Shown here one piece after another: positions 8,263 through 17,951 of a stretch of 30,398 bases of DNA; position 1 is the stretch's first letter; each line of letters starts with the position of its first letter. This stretch comes from Nitrospiraceae bacterium UBA6905. Its GTDB lineage: Bacteria; Nitrospirota; Thermodesulfovibrionia; Thermodesulfovibrionales; UBA6898. A program made the translations under genes and the position numbers. A model generated the notes under the pieces. That model searched no databases and was not told the origin of the DNA. It saw only the letters and a list, made by a program, of their open reading frames with translations. The stretch lies in assembly GCA_002451165.1 (NCBI GenBank), contig DKBH01000078.1:1-30398 (forward strand), given 5' to 3'.

Positions 8263-8545
8263 CAACATCTCTATTTCTTATCCGCCGAGGGATGCAGGAA
8301 CGGCATATATTTTAGTGGCTGAGCCTATCCTGTTTCTTCAAATGTTCGGTGACAAGAGAGATCTGAACAGCGCAGTGATACTTGGTATCTGCTCCGATAA
8401 TCCGTGACAGTTGTCTGCCCTGCCCAGGTCTACTTATTTACAGGTCTCATGCTCTTAGCATAATGTCAGCCAATAAATATGCGGTCACCTTCGGTAGGAA
8501 TCCCCCACCCCTAAGAATGCAGAGAGTCTCCTGAATTAATTGTCC

Positions 8546-9067
8546 TTACTTAACGACACCGCATGCTGCGCGGTCGCCACCGCCGCCAAGCGGAGCAGGG
8601 GTGTCAGAGTAATTATCACCTCCCGCATGGATAATAAGAGATCTCCCTATGATGTCAGCCACTTGGAGGCGAGGGGCCAGCACAGGGAGCGTGGCCTTCC
8701 CGTCAGCAGAAACAAAGAGGGCAGGGAGGTCGCCGAGATGACCGTCACCGTACGGCCCTTCATGCCTACCGGTATGGGCAGGATCGTAATGACCTCCCGC
8801 TGCGAGGGCCGGGACCACTTTTCCATCTTTCATGGCAGGGGAGCAATCGGGCTTGTCATGTACATGAAACCCATGCAGGCCAGGCGTCAAATCGCCCAAT
8901 TGCGGTATCAGGATAAGCCCATATTTTCTATCCGACGCCGTGACCGTGCCGATCTCCTTGCCGATCCCCTGCTCATTTACCAAGGAGACCTTGATTGTTA
9001 CATCCCCGGCAATGGCAAGACTGGAAACCAATAGCATGCTTACCATTACGCAAACTGTTTTCCTCAT
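8546..9067 (-). CDS. sodC: Exported Cu/Zn superoxide dismutase
   Basis: Periplasmic SodC, which dismutates superoxide to O2 and H2O2. It has 173 residues with a Sec signal peptide (residues 1-20, cleavage after AIA). The metal-site sequences are in order: GFHVHDKPDC (two Cu ligands and the first disulfide Cys), AGGHYDP and HEGPYGDGHLGDLP (bridging His, Zn ligands and Asp), and SLIIHAGGDNYSD (last Cu ligand). It closes with the GGGGDRAACGVV segment carrying the second disulfide Cys. The length is standard for bacterial SodC. ATG at 9067 has AAGGAGG about 8 nt upstream. It is transcribed separately from recD2, with an AT-rich putative -10 in the 140-bp gap. Confidence 0.97.
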   Translation of the reverse strand: MRKTVCVMVSMLLVSSLAIAGDVTIKVSLVNEQGIGKEIGTVTASDRKYGLILIPQLGDLTPGLHGFHVHDKPDCSPAMKDGKVVPALAAGGHYDPAHTGRHEGPYGDGHLGDLPALFVSADGKATLPVLAPRLQVADIIGRSLIIHAGGDNYSDTPAPLGGGGDRAACGVVK

Positions 9068-9207
9068 ATTCTGTTCCTCCTTCTTGTCGGTGGTTCATGC
9101 ATTTTATCATTAATCGCCTGCCCGGACCACACGGAATCTTTTCGCAATCATTGGTTGAAAAGAGCGGACTGGTCAATATTGCAGCACCGCTTCTTCCGGA
9201 CGGATCT

Positions 9208-11361
9208 CTAATGATTTCCTTGAACGAGGAGTTCTTTGAGCTTCGTATAGCGTTGTTGGGGCTTGTTGTTCCGGATGGCAATGGCGAGCGCTTTTTTCGT
9301 GCCGATGAGGATGACAAGTTTTTTCCCCCGCGTAACGGCAGTATAGAGAAGGTTCCGCTGGAGCAGCAGATAATGCTGCGTCAGGACCGGCACGATGACC
9401 ACGGGATATTCGCTGCCCTGTGACTTGTGCACCGAAACTGCATAGGCCAGCATGATCTCATCAAGGTCGGTAAAATCATAGGTTGCCACCTTTCCGTCAA
9501 AGTCAACGCTGACCTCGTGCTCCTCCAGGCTGATAGACGCAATCCTGCCGATGTCGCCGTTGTAGACATCCTTGTCATAATTGTTGCGGATCTGCATAAC
9601 CTTGTCCCCGGTGCGGAAAATCCTTGCACCTCTGACCAGTTCGTCGCCGGAAGGGTTCAGGTGTTTCTGGAGTTCAGCGTTCAGGTTTGATGCACCGACT
9701 ATACCCCGGTGCATCGGCGTCAGCACCTGGATGTCATGCAACGGATCAAAACCGAATTTCCGAGGGATCTTTTCACTGCAGAGATTCAGGATCGTATTGA
9801 GCACTTTCTCCGGGTCTTCCTGCTGGATAAAATAGAAATCATACTGAGCTCCCTGTTCTGTCTGCGTTATCGGGATCTCACCGCTGTTTATCCGGTGGGC
9901 ATTGACGATGATAAGGCTCTCCCGCGACTGCCGGAATATCTCGTTCAGCCGGACGCAGGGTATCTGCGCGGAATCGATGATGTCCCTAAGCACATTGCCT
10001 GCTCCCACGGACGGCAGCTGGTCTACGTCACCGACGAGGATAATCGTGGCCTCCTTTGGTACAGCCCTGAGAAGATGATACATGAGCACCACGTCTACCA
10101 TAGACGTCTCGTCGATGACGATGAGGTCTGCTGCAAGTGGGTTTCCCTCGTTTTTCCGGAATCCCCCATCGTTCTTCGGACTGAATTCCAGGAGGCGGTG
10201 AATAGTCTTCGCCTCATGTCCGGTCGATTCTGCCATCCGCTTGGCAGCTCTGCCTGTCGGGGCTGCGAGGAGGACGCGCATGCCAGCAGTCCGGTACAGC
10301 AAAAGTATCGCCCGGATGATCGTTGTTTTGCCGGTACCCGGTCCGCCGGTAATGACCAGGATCTTGGCATCGAGTGAAGCGCTGACAGCCCGTGCCTGAT
10401 TTTGAGCTAGAGTTATGCCGAGGTCCTTCTGGACCGCAGCGATGACCCTGTCGCGATCCCCCAGGAAAAGTCTGCGCTGAGCCGCTCGTATTGCGGTGAG
10501 GCTCTCAGCGACCCCTTTTTCCGCTCTATGAAACTCGATGAGGTAGACGGCGTTATCCTCTATGATTATCCGGTTCACTCTGCTTAGTGCCGAGATCGCG
10601 GCGGCGATCGGAGCAGGGCCGATATCAAGAATCTTGAGGCATTCCTTTATGAGTTCATCATGCGGGTAATAGACATGGCCTTCACCGGCAAGCTGCTGCA
10701 GCACATACAGGACGCCTGCCTCGGCCCGCTTGGGCGCATCTTTGGGCATGCCGAGCTTTGCCGCAATGGTGTCAGCTGTCCTGAACCCAACGCCGAAGAT
10801 GTCGGTCGCCAACCGAAAGGGATCTTCCTTGACGACGGTAATGGAATCCCTTCCGTACTGCCGGTAGATCTTGACTGCGTAGGCTGAACTTACATCATGA
10901 CTCTGAAGAAAGAGCATAACATCGCGCACCTCTTTCTGCTCCTGCCAGGCATCCCTGATCATTTCGATCCTCTTGTGACCGATGCCCTCTACTTCCGACA
11001 GGCGGTGCGCATGCTTCTCGATCACCTCAAGCGTCTCAGTGCCGAATTTCCCGACAAGGCGTTTTGCCATGACCGGGCCAATGCCTTTTATCAGCCCCGA
11101 ACCCAGATAGCGTTCAATACCGTGCAGGGTGGCAGGAACTACGGTCTCGCATGATGTAAACCGGAACTGTTCGCCGTACTTCGGATGCCGGTCCCACGTA
11201 CCGGTTAGCCTGAGGATCTCGCCGGGAGATACCGGCAGGAGATTGCCAAGGACCGTGACAAGGTTCTTATGGCCTTTCACCTTTATCTTGGCAATCGTGA
11301 AGTGATTTTCCTCGCTGCGGAAGGTGATGCGCTCAAGCTGTCCCTGGATCTCGGTCTGCAT
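9208..11361 (-). CDS. recD2: RecD2-type 5'-3' DNA helicase
   Basis: 717 residues, the size of RecD2, the RecBC-independent superfamily 1B helicase of DNA repair. An N-terminal OB-like region comes first (~1-80), then helix-hairpin-helix segments with IKGIGPVMAKRLV and VEGIGHKRIEMI (~90-140). The helicase core follows: Walker A GGPGTGKTT at residues 339-347, motif Ia APTGRAAKRM, Walker B LIVIDETSM near 413, motif III LVGDVDQLPSVGAGNVL, and the C-terminal UvrD-like motif AYAVSVHKSQGSEYP with LLYTAVTRGKK. No RecB or RecC is in the window. ATG at 11361 lacks a strong Shine-Dalgarno; TAGAAT sits 5 nt upstream, so a very short leader is possible. Confidence 0.97.
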   Translation of the reverse strand: MQTEIQGQLERITFRSEENHFTIAKIKVKGHKNLVTVLGNLLPVSPGEILRLTGTWDRHPKYGEQFRFTSCETVVPATLHGIERYLGSGLIKGIGPVMAKRLVGKFGTETLEVIEKHAHRLSEVEGIGHKRIEMIRDAWQEQKEVRDVMLFLQSHDVSSAYAVKIYRQYGRDSITVVKEDPFRLATDIFGVGFRTADTIAAKLGMPKDAPKRAEAGVLYVLQQLAGEGHVYYPHDELIKECLKILDIGPAPIAAAISALSRVNRIIIEDNAVYLIEFHRAEKGVAESLTAIRAAQRRLFLGDRDRVIAAVQKDLGITLAQNQARAVSASLDAKILVITGGPGTGKTTIIRAILLLYRTAGMRVLLAAPTGRAAKRMAESTGHEAKTIHRLLEFSPKNDGGFRKNEGNPLAADLIVIDETSMVDVVLMYHLLRAVPKEATIILVGDVDQLPSVGAGNVLRDIIDSAQIPCVRLNEIFRQSRESLIIVNAHRINSGEIPITQTEQGAQYDFYFIQQEDPEKVLNTILNLCSEKIPRKFGFDPLHDIQVLTPMHRGIVGASNLNAELQKHLNPSGDELVRGARIFRTGDKVMQIRNNYDKDVYNGDIGRIASISLEEHEVSVDFDGKVATYDFTDLDEIMLAYAVSVHKSQGSEYPVVIVPVLTQHYLLLQRNLLYTAVTRGKKLVILIGTKKALAIAIRNNKPQQRYTKLKELLVQGNH

Positions 11362-11555
11362 GGTCTATTCTACATGAACAGAAGTAAGATGATAACGAAA
11401 GGAACATATCTGCATCGCAGGGCAGGCAGGATAAATCCATCAGCGGGATGAATATTTCCCGATGGACCCAAGACGGAAAGCTGCTGCTCGGAACTCATGC
11501 CGGGCCCGTGCCGACTCGTAAAAGTATCAGTGCTGAGAGGCTCTCCTCATTCTTT

Positions 11556-11993
11556 TCAAGGACTCTTGGGTCCCTCTCCCCGCGTTCCTCCCAGCGCCGG
11601 AAACTCATCGCTTTTTCTACCCTTTCGGGCTCGCAGTATCTCTAACCTACGCTTCATTGCCTCGATCTCGACCCGCTGGCTCGCGATGATCTCTTCTGCC
11701 AGCTGTCGTACCAGGGGGTCCTTGCCGTAGATGAGCTGGAGCCTCCCCATGTCGACGGCACCCTGATGATGCGGGATCATCATGATCAGAAAATCCAGGT
11801 CCGGATCACCGCTGTATCCGGGTGAGTGCATGTCCTGCATCATCTTTTCCATGTCAGAATTCATCTGGCGCATGAAGATCCCATAATCTTCGCTATACTG
11901 TGCAGGCACGGAAGGATCATGGTGAACATGCTCCTCTGCCCACACTGCCGATATCAGGAACAGGTAAAGGGAAACCGCCACAAGTGTCCTCAT
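11556..11993 (-). CDS. Exported DUF305 protein
   Basis: 145 residues from ATG at 11993 (AGGTG six nt upstream); an in-frame GTG at 12002 is less likely. The signal peptide is MRTLVAVSLYLFLISAVWA. The mature part is helical and rich in Met and His, with an N-terminal HVHHDP and the DUF305 hallmark MMIPHHQGAVDM, followed by a basic helix and a Gly/Pro-rich tail. DUF305 proteins are ferritin-like helical bundles often found beside copper resistance or respiratory genes. Metal binding by the His/Met clusters is likely but not shown. It lies 9 nt downstream of the beta-propeller gene, so the two are one operon and are both exported. Confidence 0.88.
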   Translation of the reverse strand: MRTLVAVSLYLFLISAVWAEEHVHHDPSVPAQYSEDYGIFMRQMNSDMEKMMQDMHSPGYSGDPDLDFLIMMIPHHQGAVDMGRLQLIYGKDPLVRQLAEEIIASQRVEIEAMKRRLEILRARKGRKSDEFPALGGTRGEGPKSP

Positions 11994-12002
11994 GACCGGC
12001 AC

Positions 12003-13382
12003 CTATGCGGTCTGTCCCCGGAACCCGGGACGGACGTATACAAGATTTATACTTTTCTTATTCCTCAGTTCACCCGAGGGCAGCTTCAGACTCCCCAAGG
12101 GGATCTGTGCAACGAACTTCGGCGAGAGCGGGTCCGTGACATCGAATGCGGTCGCCAGGGTCTGACCCTCATGTGGTGTGCCCGGAAGCTCGTCCTGCTC
12201 GTGGGCAATGTAAAGAAGGTTGTTTTCCGGGTTTGTCCACAGACCGTGAGATTCACGACCCTGCGCGAAGAACGTCTTCACGACCTTGCGCTGACCGGGG
12301 GGGGAAGTGCGGTCAATAATGCCGATCTGGCTCGACGCAACCCCGCCCGGACCGTTATCATCAACTCTGGCAAAACTTACGTATACGACTTTTCCTTTTG
12401 CATTCTCAACGAACTCAAGATGGTTGGGACGTGCCTTGTCCCCTAAGGGGATCATGTCGTGCAGGCTGAAAGGCTCTGCAGTCGATCGTGCAGATACCGC
12501 GTCAGCAAGTTTATGGCTGAACCAGATCTCTTTGCCGTCCGGAGTGGTCTTCATGAAAGGAGTAAAGCCGGGCTTGTCCTGCTGGCTGATGTCCAGCGTG
12601 CTTACCCTTTCGGGATGCGAGTACCCCTGCGCATCGAGGTTTACCCTGAAAACATCGATCTTTGATACCTTCTGACTCACGACATAGGCAATAGTACCGG
12701 CAGCATTGAACCAGATCTGCGCAGGGCCGTTGATTGTGGCAACAGATGACCGTATCGCCTGAACGTGCGCACCTCCTGCCTGCCTGATAGCCTGTTCCAC
12801 GTCCAGGATCGCGATCCTGTCTTCACCGCGCACCGCCACCCAGAGTTCCTTGCCGTTTCTCGTGAACGTGGGCTCGTGCGGTTCACGTCCCACGAGAATT
12901 CCGCTCGAAAGACGTTCCGCATTCGTGGTCGCCGAGGCAAAGGGATTGGGCGTATTTCCGATCACCTTCCTGTTCACGCTGTCGATGAGATATATGTTGC
13001 TCGAGCCGCGTCCGCTGGTGGCAAGCAGCCGTCCGTCGGGCGAAGGAACGACGCCATGGGCATCGATGCAGCCGTGATAGAGCGGCTTGTGGACCATTGC
13101 CGCATGGGTCGGCATGAGACCGCCGGTCACGAGGCGGAACGGAGGTCGAGGGTCCTCGTCAAAACTGGTAAGGTTTATGGTCGTTTCCACGGTGTTGCTC
13201 CTGGGATTGATCACTGAAATGGTGTTGGAGTCTTCGTTTGCAATGAACACGCAGTCAGCCGTTTCGGTTTCTTTCTGGGCATCTGCATGGCTCTCTGTCG
13301 CCGTCGCCGAAAGTTGGCTTGCCATTGCAGCCGCTCCGATCATCTTCAGAAAATCCCTCCTTGATGTTCCCTGCTGATTCAT
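12003..13382 (-). CDS. Tat-exported YVTN/YncE-like beta-propeller protein
   Basis: 459 residues. The N-terminus has a twin-arginine signal (SRRDFLKMIG, then a hydrophobic stretch), so it is probably folded, possibly with a cofactor, before export. The rest is repeated beta-propeller blades with YVTN-like motifs: FIANEDSNTISVINPRSN, LATSGRGSSNIYLIDSVN, LWVAVRGEDRIAILDVE, WFNAAGTIAYVVSQKVSKI and LYIAHEQDELPG. His residues lie in several loops (HPERV, HKLAD, ESHGLW). The substrate is unknown. ATG at 13382 has GGGAGG 7 nt upstream. It forms an operon with the DUF305 gene. Confidence 0.88.
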   Translation of the reverse strand: MNQQGTSRRDFLKMIGAAAMASQLSATATESHADAQKETETADCVFIANEDSNTISVINPRSNTVETTINLTSFDEDPRPPFRLVTGGLMPTHAAMVHKPLYHGCIDAHGVVPSPDGRLLATSGRGSSNIYLIDSVNRKVIGNTPNPFASATTNAERLSSGILVGREPHEPTFTRNGKELWVAVRGEDRIAILDVEQAIRQAGGAHVQAIRSSVATINGPAQIWFNAAGTIAYVVSQKVSKIDVFRVNLDAQGYSHPERVSTLDISQQDKPGFTPFMKTTPDGKEIWFSHKLADAVSARSTAEPFSLHDMIPLGDKARPNHLEFVENAKGKVVYVSFARVDDNGPGGVASSQIGIIDRTSPPGQRKVVKTFFAQGRESHGLWTNPENNLLYIAHEQDELPGTPHEGQTLATAFDVTDPLSPKFVAQIPLGSLKLPSGELRNKKSINLVYVRPGFRGQTA

Positions 13383-13809
13383 GATAGCCTCCCTGTTGCA
13401 TGCAGTTCTTGTTTATACGATAGATCTAAGATATCTGATCATTTCCTGGACCAATGGGAAATTACGTTCTTGCCTTATCACAGACTATCATGCAACAAGG
13501 GAATCATCAAGGCGGAGATAGCCAGTCGGGCGATGTAGTCCCTCCAAATATGCTCATGATCAAAATATTCTGCAATGGCGTGAGGGTCGGGCATGGCATG
13601 GTCTTGATCTACAGATACCGGATGCAGGGTATTGAAAAAGGATCATTACTGCCGGTGGGTGCGGTGAACTGAGAGGAATAAGCAGGAGAGTCAGCAGAAA
13701 CTACCCCCGTTTCCCGTGTTAAGAGGAGAAATCGGACAGCATATCCCGGCCGATTTCAAGCATTTTCTCCCGGTGCTTAATTTGTGTATGATAAGTCCAT
13801 CAGGTTGAA
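13383..13809. other. 427-bp intergenic region, one weak small ORF on the minus strand
   Basis: No confident gene. A 38-codon minus-strand frame (ATG at 13594, stop 13478-13480) has protein-like His/aromatic composition, including EYFDHEHIWRDYIARLA, and would precede the propeller gene, but it lacks a Shine-Dalgarno. The plus-strand frame opposite it (13454-13672) looks like its mirror. A TATGAT at 13787-13792 may be the -10 of the radical SAM gene. Confidence 0.3.
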
Positions 13810-15237
13810 ATGAACGTCCTTATCATAAACACAAATCGTAACCATTTTCCCATGCCGGTCGTTCCCATAGGCGCATGCATGGTCGCTGAATCAGCAGAGC
13901 GTGCAGGACACGCTGTGCAGCTTCTTGATTTGACGTTTTACAAAGACGCCCTGCAGGCAGTGCGGGCCGCAGTACTTAAGCATAAGCCGGATGTGGTGGG
14001 GCTGTCGGTAAGGAACATCGATAATAACGACATTCAGTCTCCGGCGTTTTTTATCACTGATGTTGTCCGTATTATCGATGCCATCCGTTCATTGGTGGCC
14101 GTTCCCATTGTGCTGGGTGGTGCGGCGGTCGCGGTGATGCCTGAAGAATTGCTTCGTTATACCGGGGCGTCCGTAGCAGTGCTTGGCGACGGAGAAACCG
14201 TTTTCCCCCGGCTTTTGGGAGAACTGACCTGCAAGCGGCTGCCTGAAGCGCTTCCGGGGACTGCCTGGATCGAGGACGGGGAATTCAGGGTTAGTCCCAG
14301 CCTCTCGTCAAATAATGGGTGCTCATGTGTCTTACCTGACTTTTCCCGCTGGATCCCTCTGAAGGCATATCTCTCGCGTCTTTCTTCTATTCCTCTCCAG
14401 ACGAAGCTGGGGTGTCAGTTTGCCTGCGTATACTGCACGTATCGGAAAATAGAAGGAAGCAGGTATAGGCTGGGCGATCCGGACGAGGCAGCTGAAACCG
14501 TGCAGCGCCTTGCTTCGCAAGGTCTCCGCAGTATCGAATTTGTAGATAATGTATTTAACAGCCCCTATGATCATGCTTTTGCGATCTGCGAAAAGATCGC
14601 CCGGCGCCGACCGGGTGTGTCGCTGCAGAGCCTTGAATTAAATCCCCGATTCATCGACGACGCGCTTCTCTCGGTGATGGAGCGGGCCGGTTTTTCCGGC
14701 ATCGGTATTACCGTGGAAAGCGCGTCGGATAGGGTATTGGAGGGGCTCAAGAAAGGTTTCACGTCTGCCCAGGTGCATAAGGCTGCTGAAGTGGTGCGCC
14801 GCCATGAGCTCCCCTGCGTCTGGATATTTATGATGGGAGGCCCCAACGAGACGCAGGAGACCGTTCAGGAGACAATACGGTTTGCAGAGACCGCTATTCG
14901 ACCGCAGGACGTTGCTTTTTTCGGGCTCGGCATACGTATTTATCCTGGAACAGAACTTGAATTGATAGCACGGGAGGAAAAGCTACTCGATCTCCCGCAA
15001 GGCAGTATGCTTGATCCGGTTTTTTACGTCTCCCCTGCCGTTGCATACGATTGGATGCAGAAACAGGTCAAGACGGCAATGAACCGGCAGATGAACTTCA
15101 TGAATTCAGACTCCCTGAGCCTGCCAGTGCTTGCACCTATCCAGAGAATAGCATACATGCTGGGGCTGCGTTCTCCGCTCTGGAAGCATACCCGTTTCAT
15201 ACGGCGAGGGCTGCGTTTCCTGGGGGTGGAGGCATGA
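13810..15237 (+). CDS. B12-binding-domain radical SAM protein
   Basis: 475 residues. The N-terminal cobalamin-binding-like Rossmann domain (~1-150) shows VVGLSVRNID and VPIVLGGAAVAVMPEELL. The radical SAM domain has C202-x3-C206-x2-C209 (CQFACVYC) for the 4Fe-4S cluster, then FVDNVFN, GIGITVESAS and FMMGGPNET (SAM and barrel motifs). A C-terminal helical region follows. The DxHxxG motif of tight B12 binding is not obvious, so cobalamin use is inferred from the domain type. Enzymes of this class methylate unactivated carbons or rearrange lipids and natural products. The ATG at 13810 has AGGT upstream. The stop overlaps the start of the type III polyketide synthase (ATGA, 15234-15237), so the two probably act on the same product. 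Confidence 0.92.
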   Translation: MNVLIINTNRNHFPMPVVPIGACMVAESAERAGHAVQLLDLTFYKDALQAVRAAVLKHKPDVVGLSVRNIDNNDIQSPAFFITDVVRIIDAIRSLVAVPIVLGGAAVAVMPEELLRYTGASVAVLGDGETVFPRLLGELTCKRLPEALPGTAWIEDGEFRVSPSLSSNNGCSCVLPDFSRWIPLKAYLSRLSSIPLQTKLGCQFACVYCTYRKIEGSRYRLGDPDEAAETVQRLASQGLRSIEFVDNVFNSPYDHAFAICEKIARRRPGVSLQSLELNPRFIDDALLSVMERAGFSGIGITVESASDRVLEGLKKGFTSAQVHKAAEVVRRHELPCVWIFMMGGPNETQETVQETIRFAETAIRPQDVAFFGLGIRIYPGTELELIAREEKLLDLPQGSMLDPVFYVSPAVAYDWMQKQVKTAMNRQMNFMNSDSLSLPVLAPIQRIAYMLGLRSPLWKHTRFIRRGLRFLGVEA

Positions 15238-16313
15238 ACATGCATGGTGCCGAACAGATCTCGGGCAGTGCTCATATTGCTGCAGTAGCGGTGGCAACAC
15301 CGCTGCTCAGCCTTCAGCAGGCAGATGCCGGCAGGTATCTTGCCGAACGCTATTCCGGGTCACTAAACCCCCGGAACCGCTCACTCATGCAGAGCCTCTT
15401 CTCCAATGCCGCTATTCAGAGGCGGAGCTTCGCGATGGAATCTCCTGACGAGCTTTTCTCGGAAGACCGCGACGCACGCATTTTGAGGTTCACGCGTTGG
15501 GCGGTCGATCTTTCGGCAGAGGCTATAGAGAAGGCATTGGTGCTGGCCGGGGCAGAGCGCCGTGATGTCGCGGGGCTCGTGGTAAACACCTGCACCGGCT
15601 ATATCTGCCCCGGGATAGCTACGTACCTTATAGAAAGGCTTGGACTCGACCGCACCATTCGGGTCTATGACCTCGTGGGAAGCGGGTGCGGGGGGGCACT
15701 CCCGAACCTCGAAGTGGCAGAAACCCTGCTGGGGCGTACTCCGGACAAGGTGGTGGTGAGCGCTTCCGTAGAGATCTGCACTGCCACGTTTCAGATGGGA
15801 AATAATCTGAGCCTGCTTGTTTCCAATGCCCTCTTTGCCGACGGGGCATCTGCAGCTGTTCTCTGGCGCCGCCGGGAGGGTCTTCAGCTCATCGCATCGT
15901 CAAGTTGCTATGTTCCCGAGGACCGGGAAGCCATACGGTATGTACATAAGGACGGACAACTCCATAATCAGCTCTCGACAAGGCTCCCTCATCTTGTCAA
16001 GAAAGCTGTGGCGCGAGTGCTGCAAGACCTTCTCGCCCCACGGGGCCTTCGTGTCGCCGATATCCAGCACTGGGCACTGCACACCGGTGGAGAGAAGATC
16101 ATTAACTGCATCCGTGATGAGATAGGACTTTCCGAGGAGCAACTGGGTCCCACGCGCACCATTTTGTCCGGATACGGGAACATGTCTTCGCCGACAGTAT
16201 GGTTCGTGATGAACGACATTTTGAGTAAGGGCATTGACCAGGGTGAATACTGCGTGATGGTAGCATTCGGTGCCGGCCTTTCCGCGCACGCCGTTCTTCT
16301 CAAGCAAATATAA
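15234..16313 (+). CDS. Type III polyketide synthase (chalcone/alkylresorcinol synthase family)
   Basis: 359 residues, thiolase fold. The catalytic triad is visible: C152 in VGSGCGGALPNL, H283 in WALHTGGEKI and N316 in SGYGNMSSPT. The N-terminal KAS-like half has VVNTCTGYICPG. These enzymes condense an acyl-CoA starter with malonyl-CoA units; bacterial homologues make alkylresorcinols, alkylpyrones or triketide pyrones. The starter cannot be read from the sequence. ATG at 15234 lies within the stop of the radical SAM gene (4-nt overlap) with GGAGG just upstream; the open frame extending further upstream is only a shadow of that gene. It is followed 115 bp later by the glycosyltransferase pseudogene, which has its own promoter. 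Confidence 0.94.
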   Translation: MNMHGAEQISGSAHIAAVAVATPLLSLQQADAGRYLAERYSGSLNPRNRSLMQSLFSNAAIQRRSFAMESPDELFSEDRDARILRFTRWAVDLSAEAIEKALVLAGAERRDVAGLVVNTCTGYICPGIATYLIERLGLDRTIRVYDLVGSGCGGALPNLEVAETLLGRTPDKVVVSASVEICTATFQMGNNLSLLVSNALFADGASAAVLWRRREGLQLIASSSCYVPEDREAIRYVHKDGQLHNQLSTRLPHLVKKAVARVLQDLLAPRGLRVADIQHWALHTGGEKIINCIRDEIGLSEEQLGPTRTILSGYGNMSSPTVWFVMNDILSKGIDQGEYCVMVAFGAGLSAHAVLLKQI

Positions 16314-16373
16314 TTGATAGGATATGCCAGGAAAGCAGGTCCGTGCATATCTCGGACGGAAGCTGAAGGACTT

Positions 16374-16401
16374 TTGAAATAAAAGCAGCCGCCGGTATTA
16401 T
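16374..16401 (+). promoter_or_regulatory. Sigma-70 promoter of the glycosyltransferase pseudogene
   Basis: TTGAAA (16374-16379), a 16-bp spacer and TATTAT (16396-16401), each five of six consensus bases. It is followed by AAGGAGG and the TTG start at 16429. Confidence 0.6.
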
Positions 16402-16428
16402 AGTACATTATAGTTTGGAAGGAGGCTT

Positions 16429-17947
16429 TTGCATACATCCCTGTTCGGGGCCTGGCGGTCAGGCGCCTCTTCACTGCCACAAAAAGGGGATCATGCGGTG
16501 CTGCAAGGTCTGTTGATATGTTGTATCACGCTGGCAGCATATATCCCGCTCATCGGCGATATGCCGTGGAGCGGCAATGAGCCTACCCGTATTGCCGTTG
16601 CCCAGGATATGCTGCGGAACGGCAACTGGCTCACACCCGCGCTGCACGGCAAGCTTTACCTTACGAAGCCTCCTCTGATGAACTGGCTCATCGCAGAGAG
16701 CGGGTCCATCTTTGGGAGAATCACAGAATGGACCTCGCGCCTGCCGTCCGTTCTCTCGATGATGGCCACGGCCCTAACCGTCTATTACATGACCGGAAAG
16801 TGGCTGGGCTCGGACTGCAGGTTCTTTGCTGCGGTCGCGACTGTCAGTATGACAGGGCTCATGAAAAAGGGAATTTCCTCGGAGATCGACGCCCTGTTCA
16901 TCCTGTTTGTGACGGTTATCCTGCTGGTATGGCTGAATGGATATACCAGGGGATGGCGGCCGGTCGTTCTGTGGGGAGTATCACTTTTTCTCCTGGTATC
17001 GCGTTTCTCACCAAAGGACCCCATGCAGCAGTATTTTTTTATGTCACGGTGGGAGCCTATCTGCTATTCAGAAAGAGAATATCGTTTTTCTTTTCTATAG
17101 CCCACGCAATGGGAATCATCAGCGCTGTTGTCGTGCTGATTGTCTACCTGAGAGCGATCCTGCGGGAGATATCATGCAGCGCCTATCTGGATATGTGGAA
17201 GACACAGATTACTTCCCGGGGAGATACCAGCCATGGCCAGAACTTTTTGAAGCATCTCGTCGATTTTCCTCTTGATGCCGTATTGTCGTTCATGCCATGG
17301 GTGCTTCTTGCCGTCCCGGTTCTTCTGCATCGCGGTCTGCGGCAGCACGCCCGCAGTCTGCTGCGAAATGAGCTGGTGATTTATTCTCTTATCATGATTA
17401 CGGCAAACTTTCCCCTCTACTGGCTTCTTCCTCATACCTATGTGCGTTATATCCTTCCTGCAGGGCCGTTCATTGCTATAATACTGGCCGCGCTCATGGC
17501 TACCTATGCTTCTGCGCTCAGAGAACTGCTGCAGGAACAAGCCCGCCTTCTGAAGGCACTGAGGGGCGCGGCCATGCTGGTATGCCTTGCGGCACTGCTC
17601 ATAGCCGGGGTTGCATGGGCAACAGGGATGCATTTCACGTTTTCCATCGCGGCAGCCGTTATGCTCATTGTGGTAAGCTCCGGCTTCATCGTTCTGAGGC
17701 CCGCAGGCATAAGCCTCCGAATACTTGTCATGATCATCGTCTTCTGAGTCGGGCTGTTCAGTCTTTTTTTTGCCGGCATAAACATACAGGAGATGGCTCT
17801 GCGGGGGGAGTCTCCGAAGGAGGCTGCCCAGCGCATCGAAACCCTCATGCCTCCCGGCATCACAAATGTTTATGAAATAGGCAGCCGGAGAATACTGGGC
17901 GTGACGTGCTACCTGAGCCGTGAGGTTGTTACTTTGGATGACTTCAG
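16429..17947 (+). pseudogene. ArnT/PMT-like membrane glycosyltransferase, 5' part, frameshifted and interrupted
   Basis: Integral membrane glycosyltransferase of the ArnT/dolichyl-phosphate-mannose transferase type, which would move a sugar from a polyprenyl phosphate to a periplasmic acceptor. TTG start at 16429 with AAGGAGG about 4 nt upstream. The N-terminal motif is DMPWSGNEPTRIAVAQ, then LYLTKPPLMNWL, as in the family, and many TM helices follow. Three lesions are visible. First, the frame changes near 16995: LLVSRFSP in frame 1 should continue as GIAFLTKGPH in frame 3, as if one G were lost from CTGGTATCG. Second, an in-frame TGA sits at 17745-17747 between two halves of a hydrophobic helix (probably former TGG). 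Third, the IS110 element interrupts the gene after base 17947. The gene resumes at 19349. Confidence 0.85.
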
Positions 17948-17951
17948 TCAT

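Noticed and set aside
13454..13672. 72-codon plus-strand ORF
   Set aside because: No ribosome-binding site; its codon-aligned complement looks more protein-like, and that too is weak.
15051..15233. N-terminal extension of the polyketide synthase frame
   Set aside because: It lies antiparallel in frame to the end of the radical SAM gene; the coupled ATG at 15234 fits the family N-terminus.
16345..16363. GTCCG/CGGAC hairpin after the polyketide synthase as a terminator
   Set aside because: Only five base pairs and no T-run follows.
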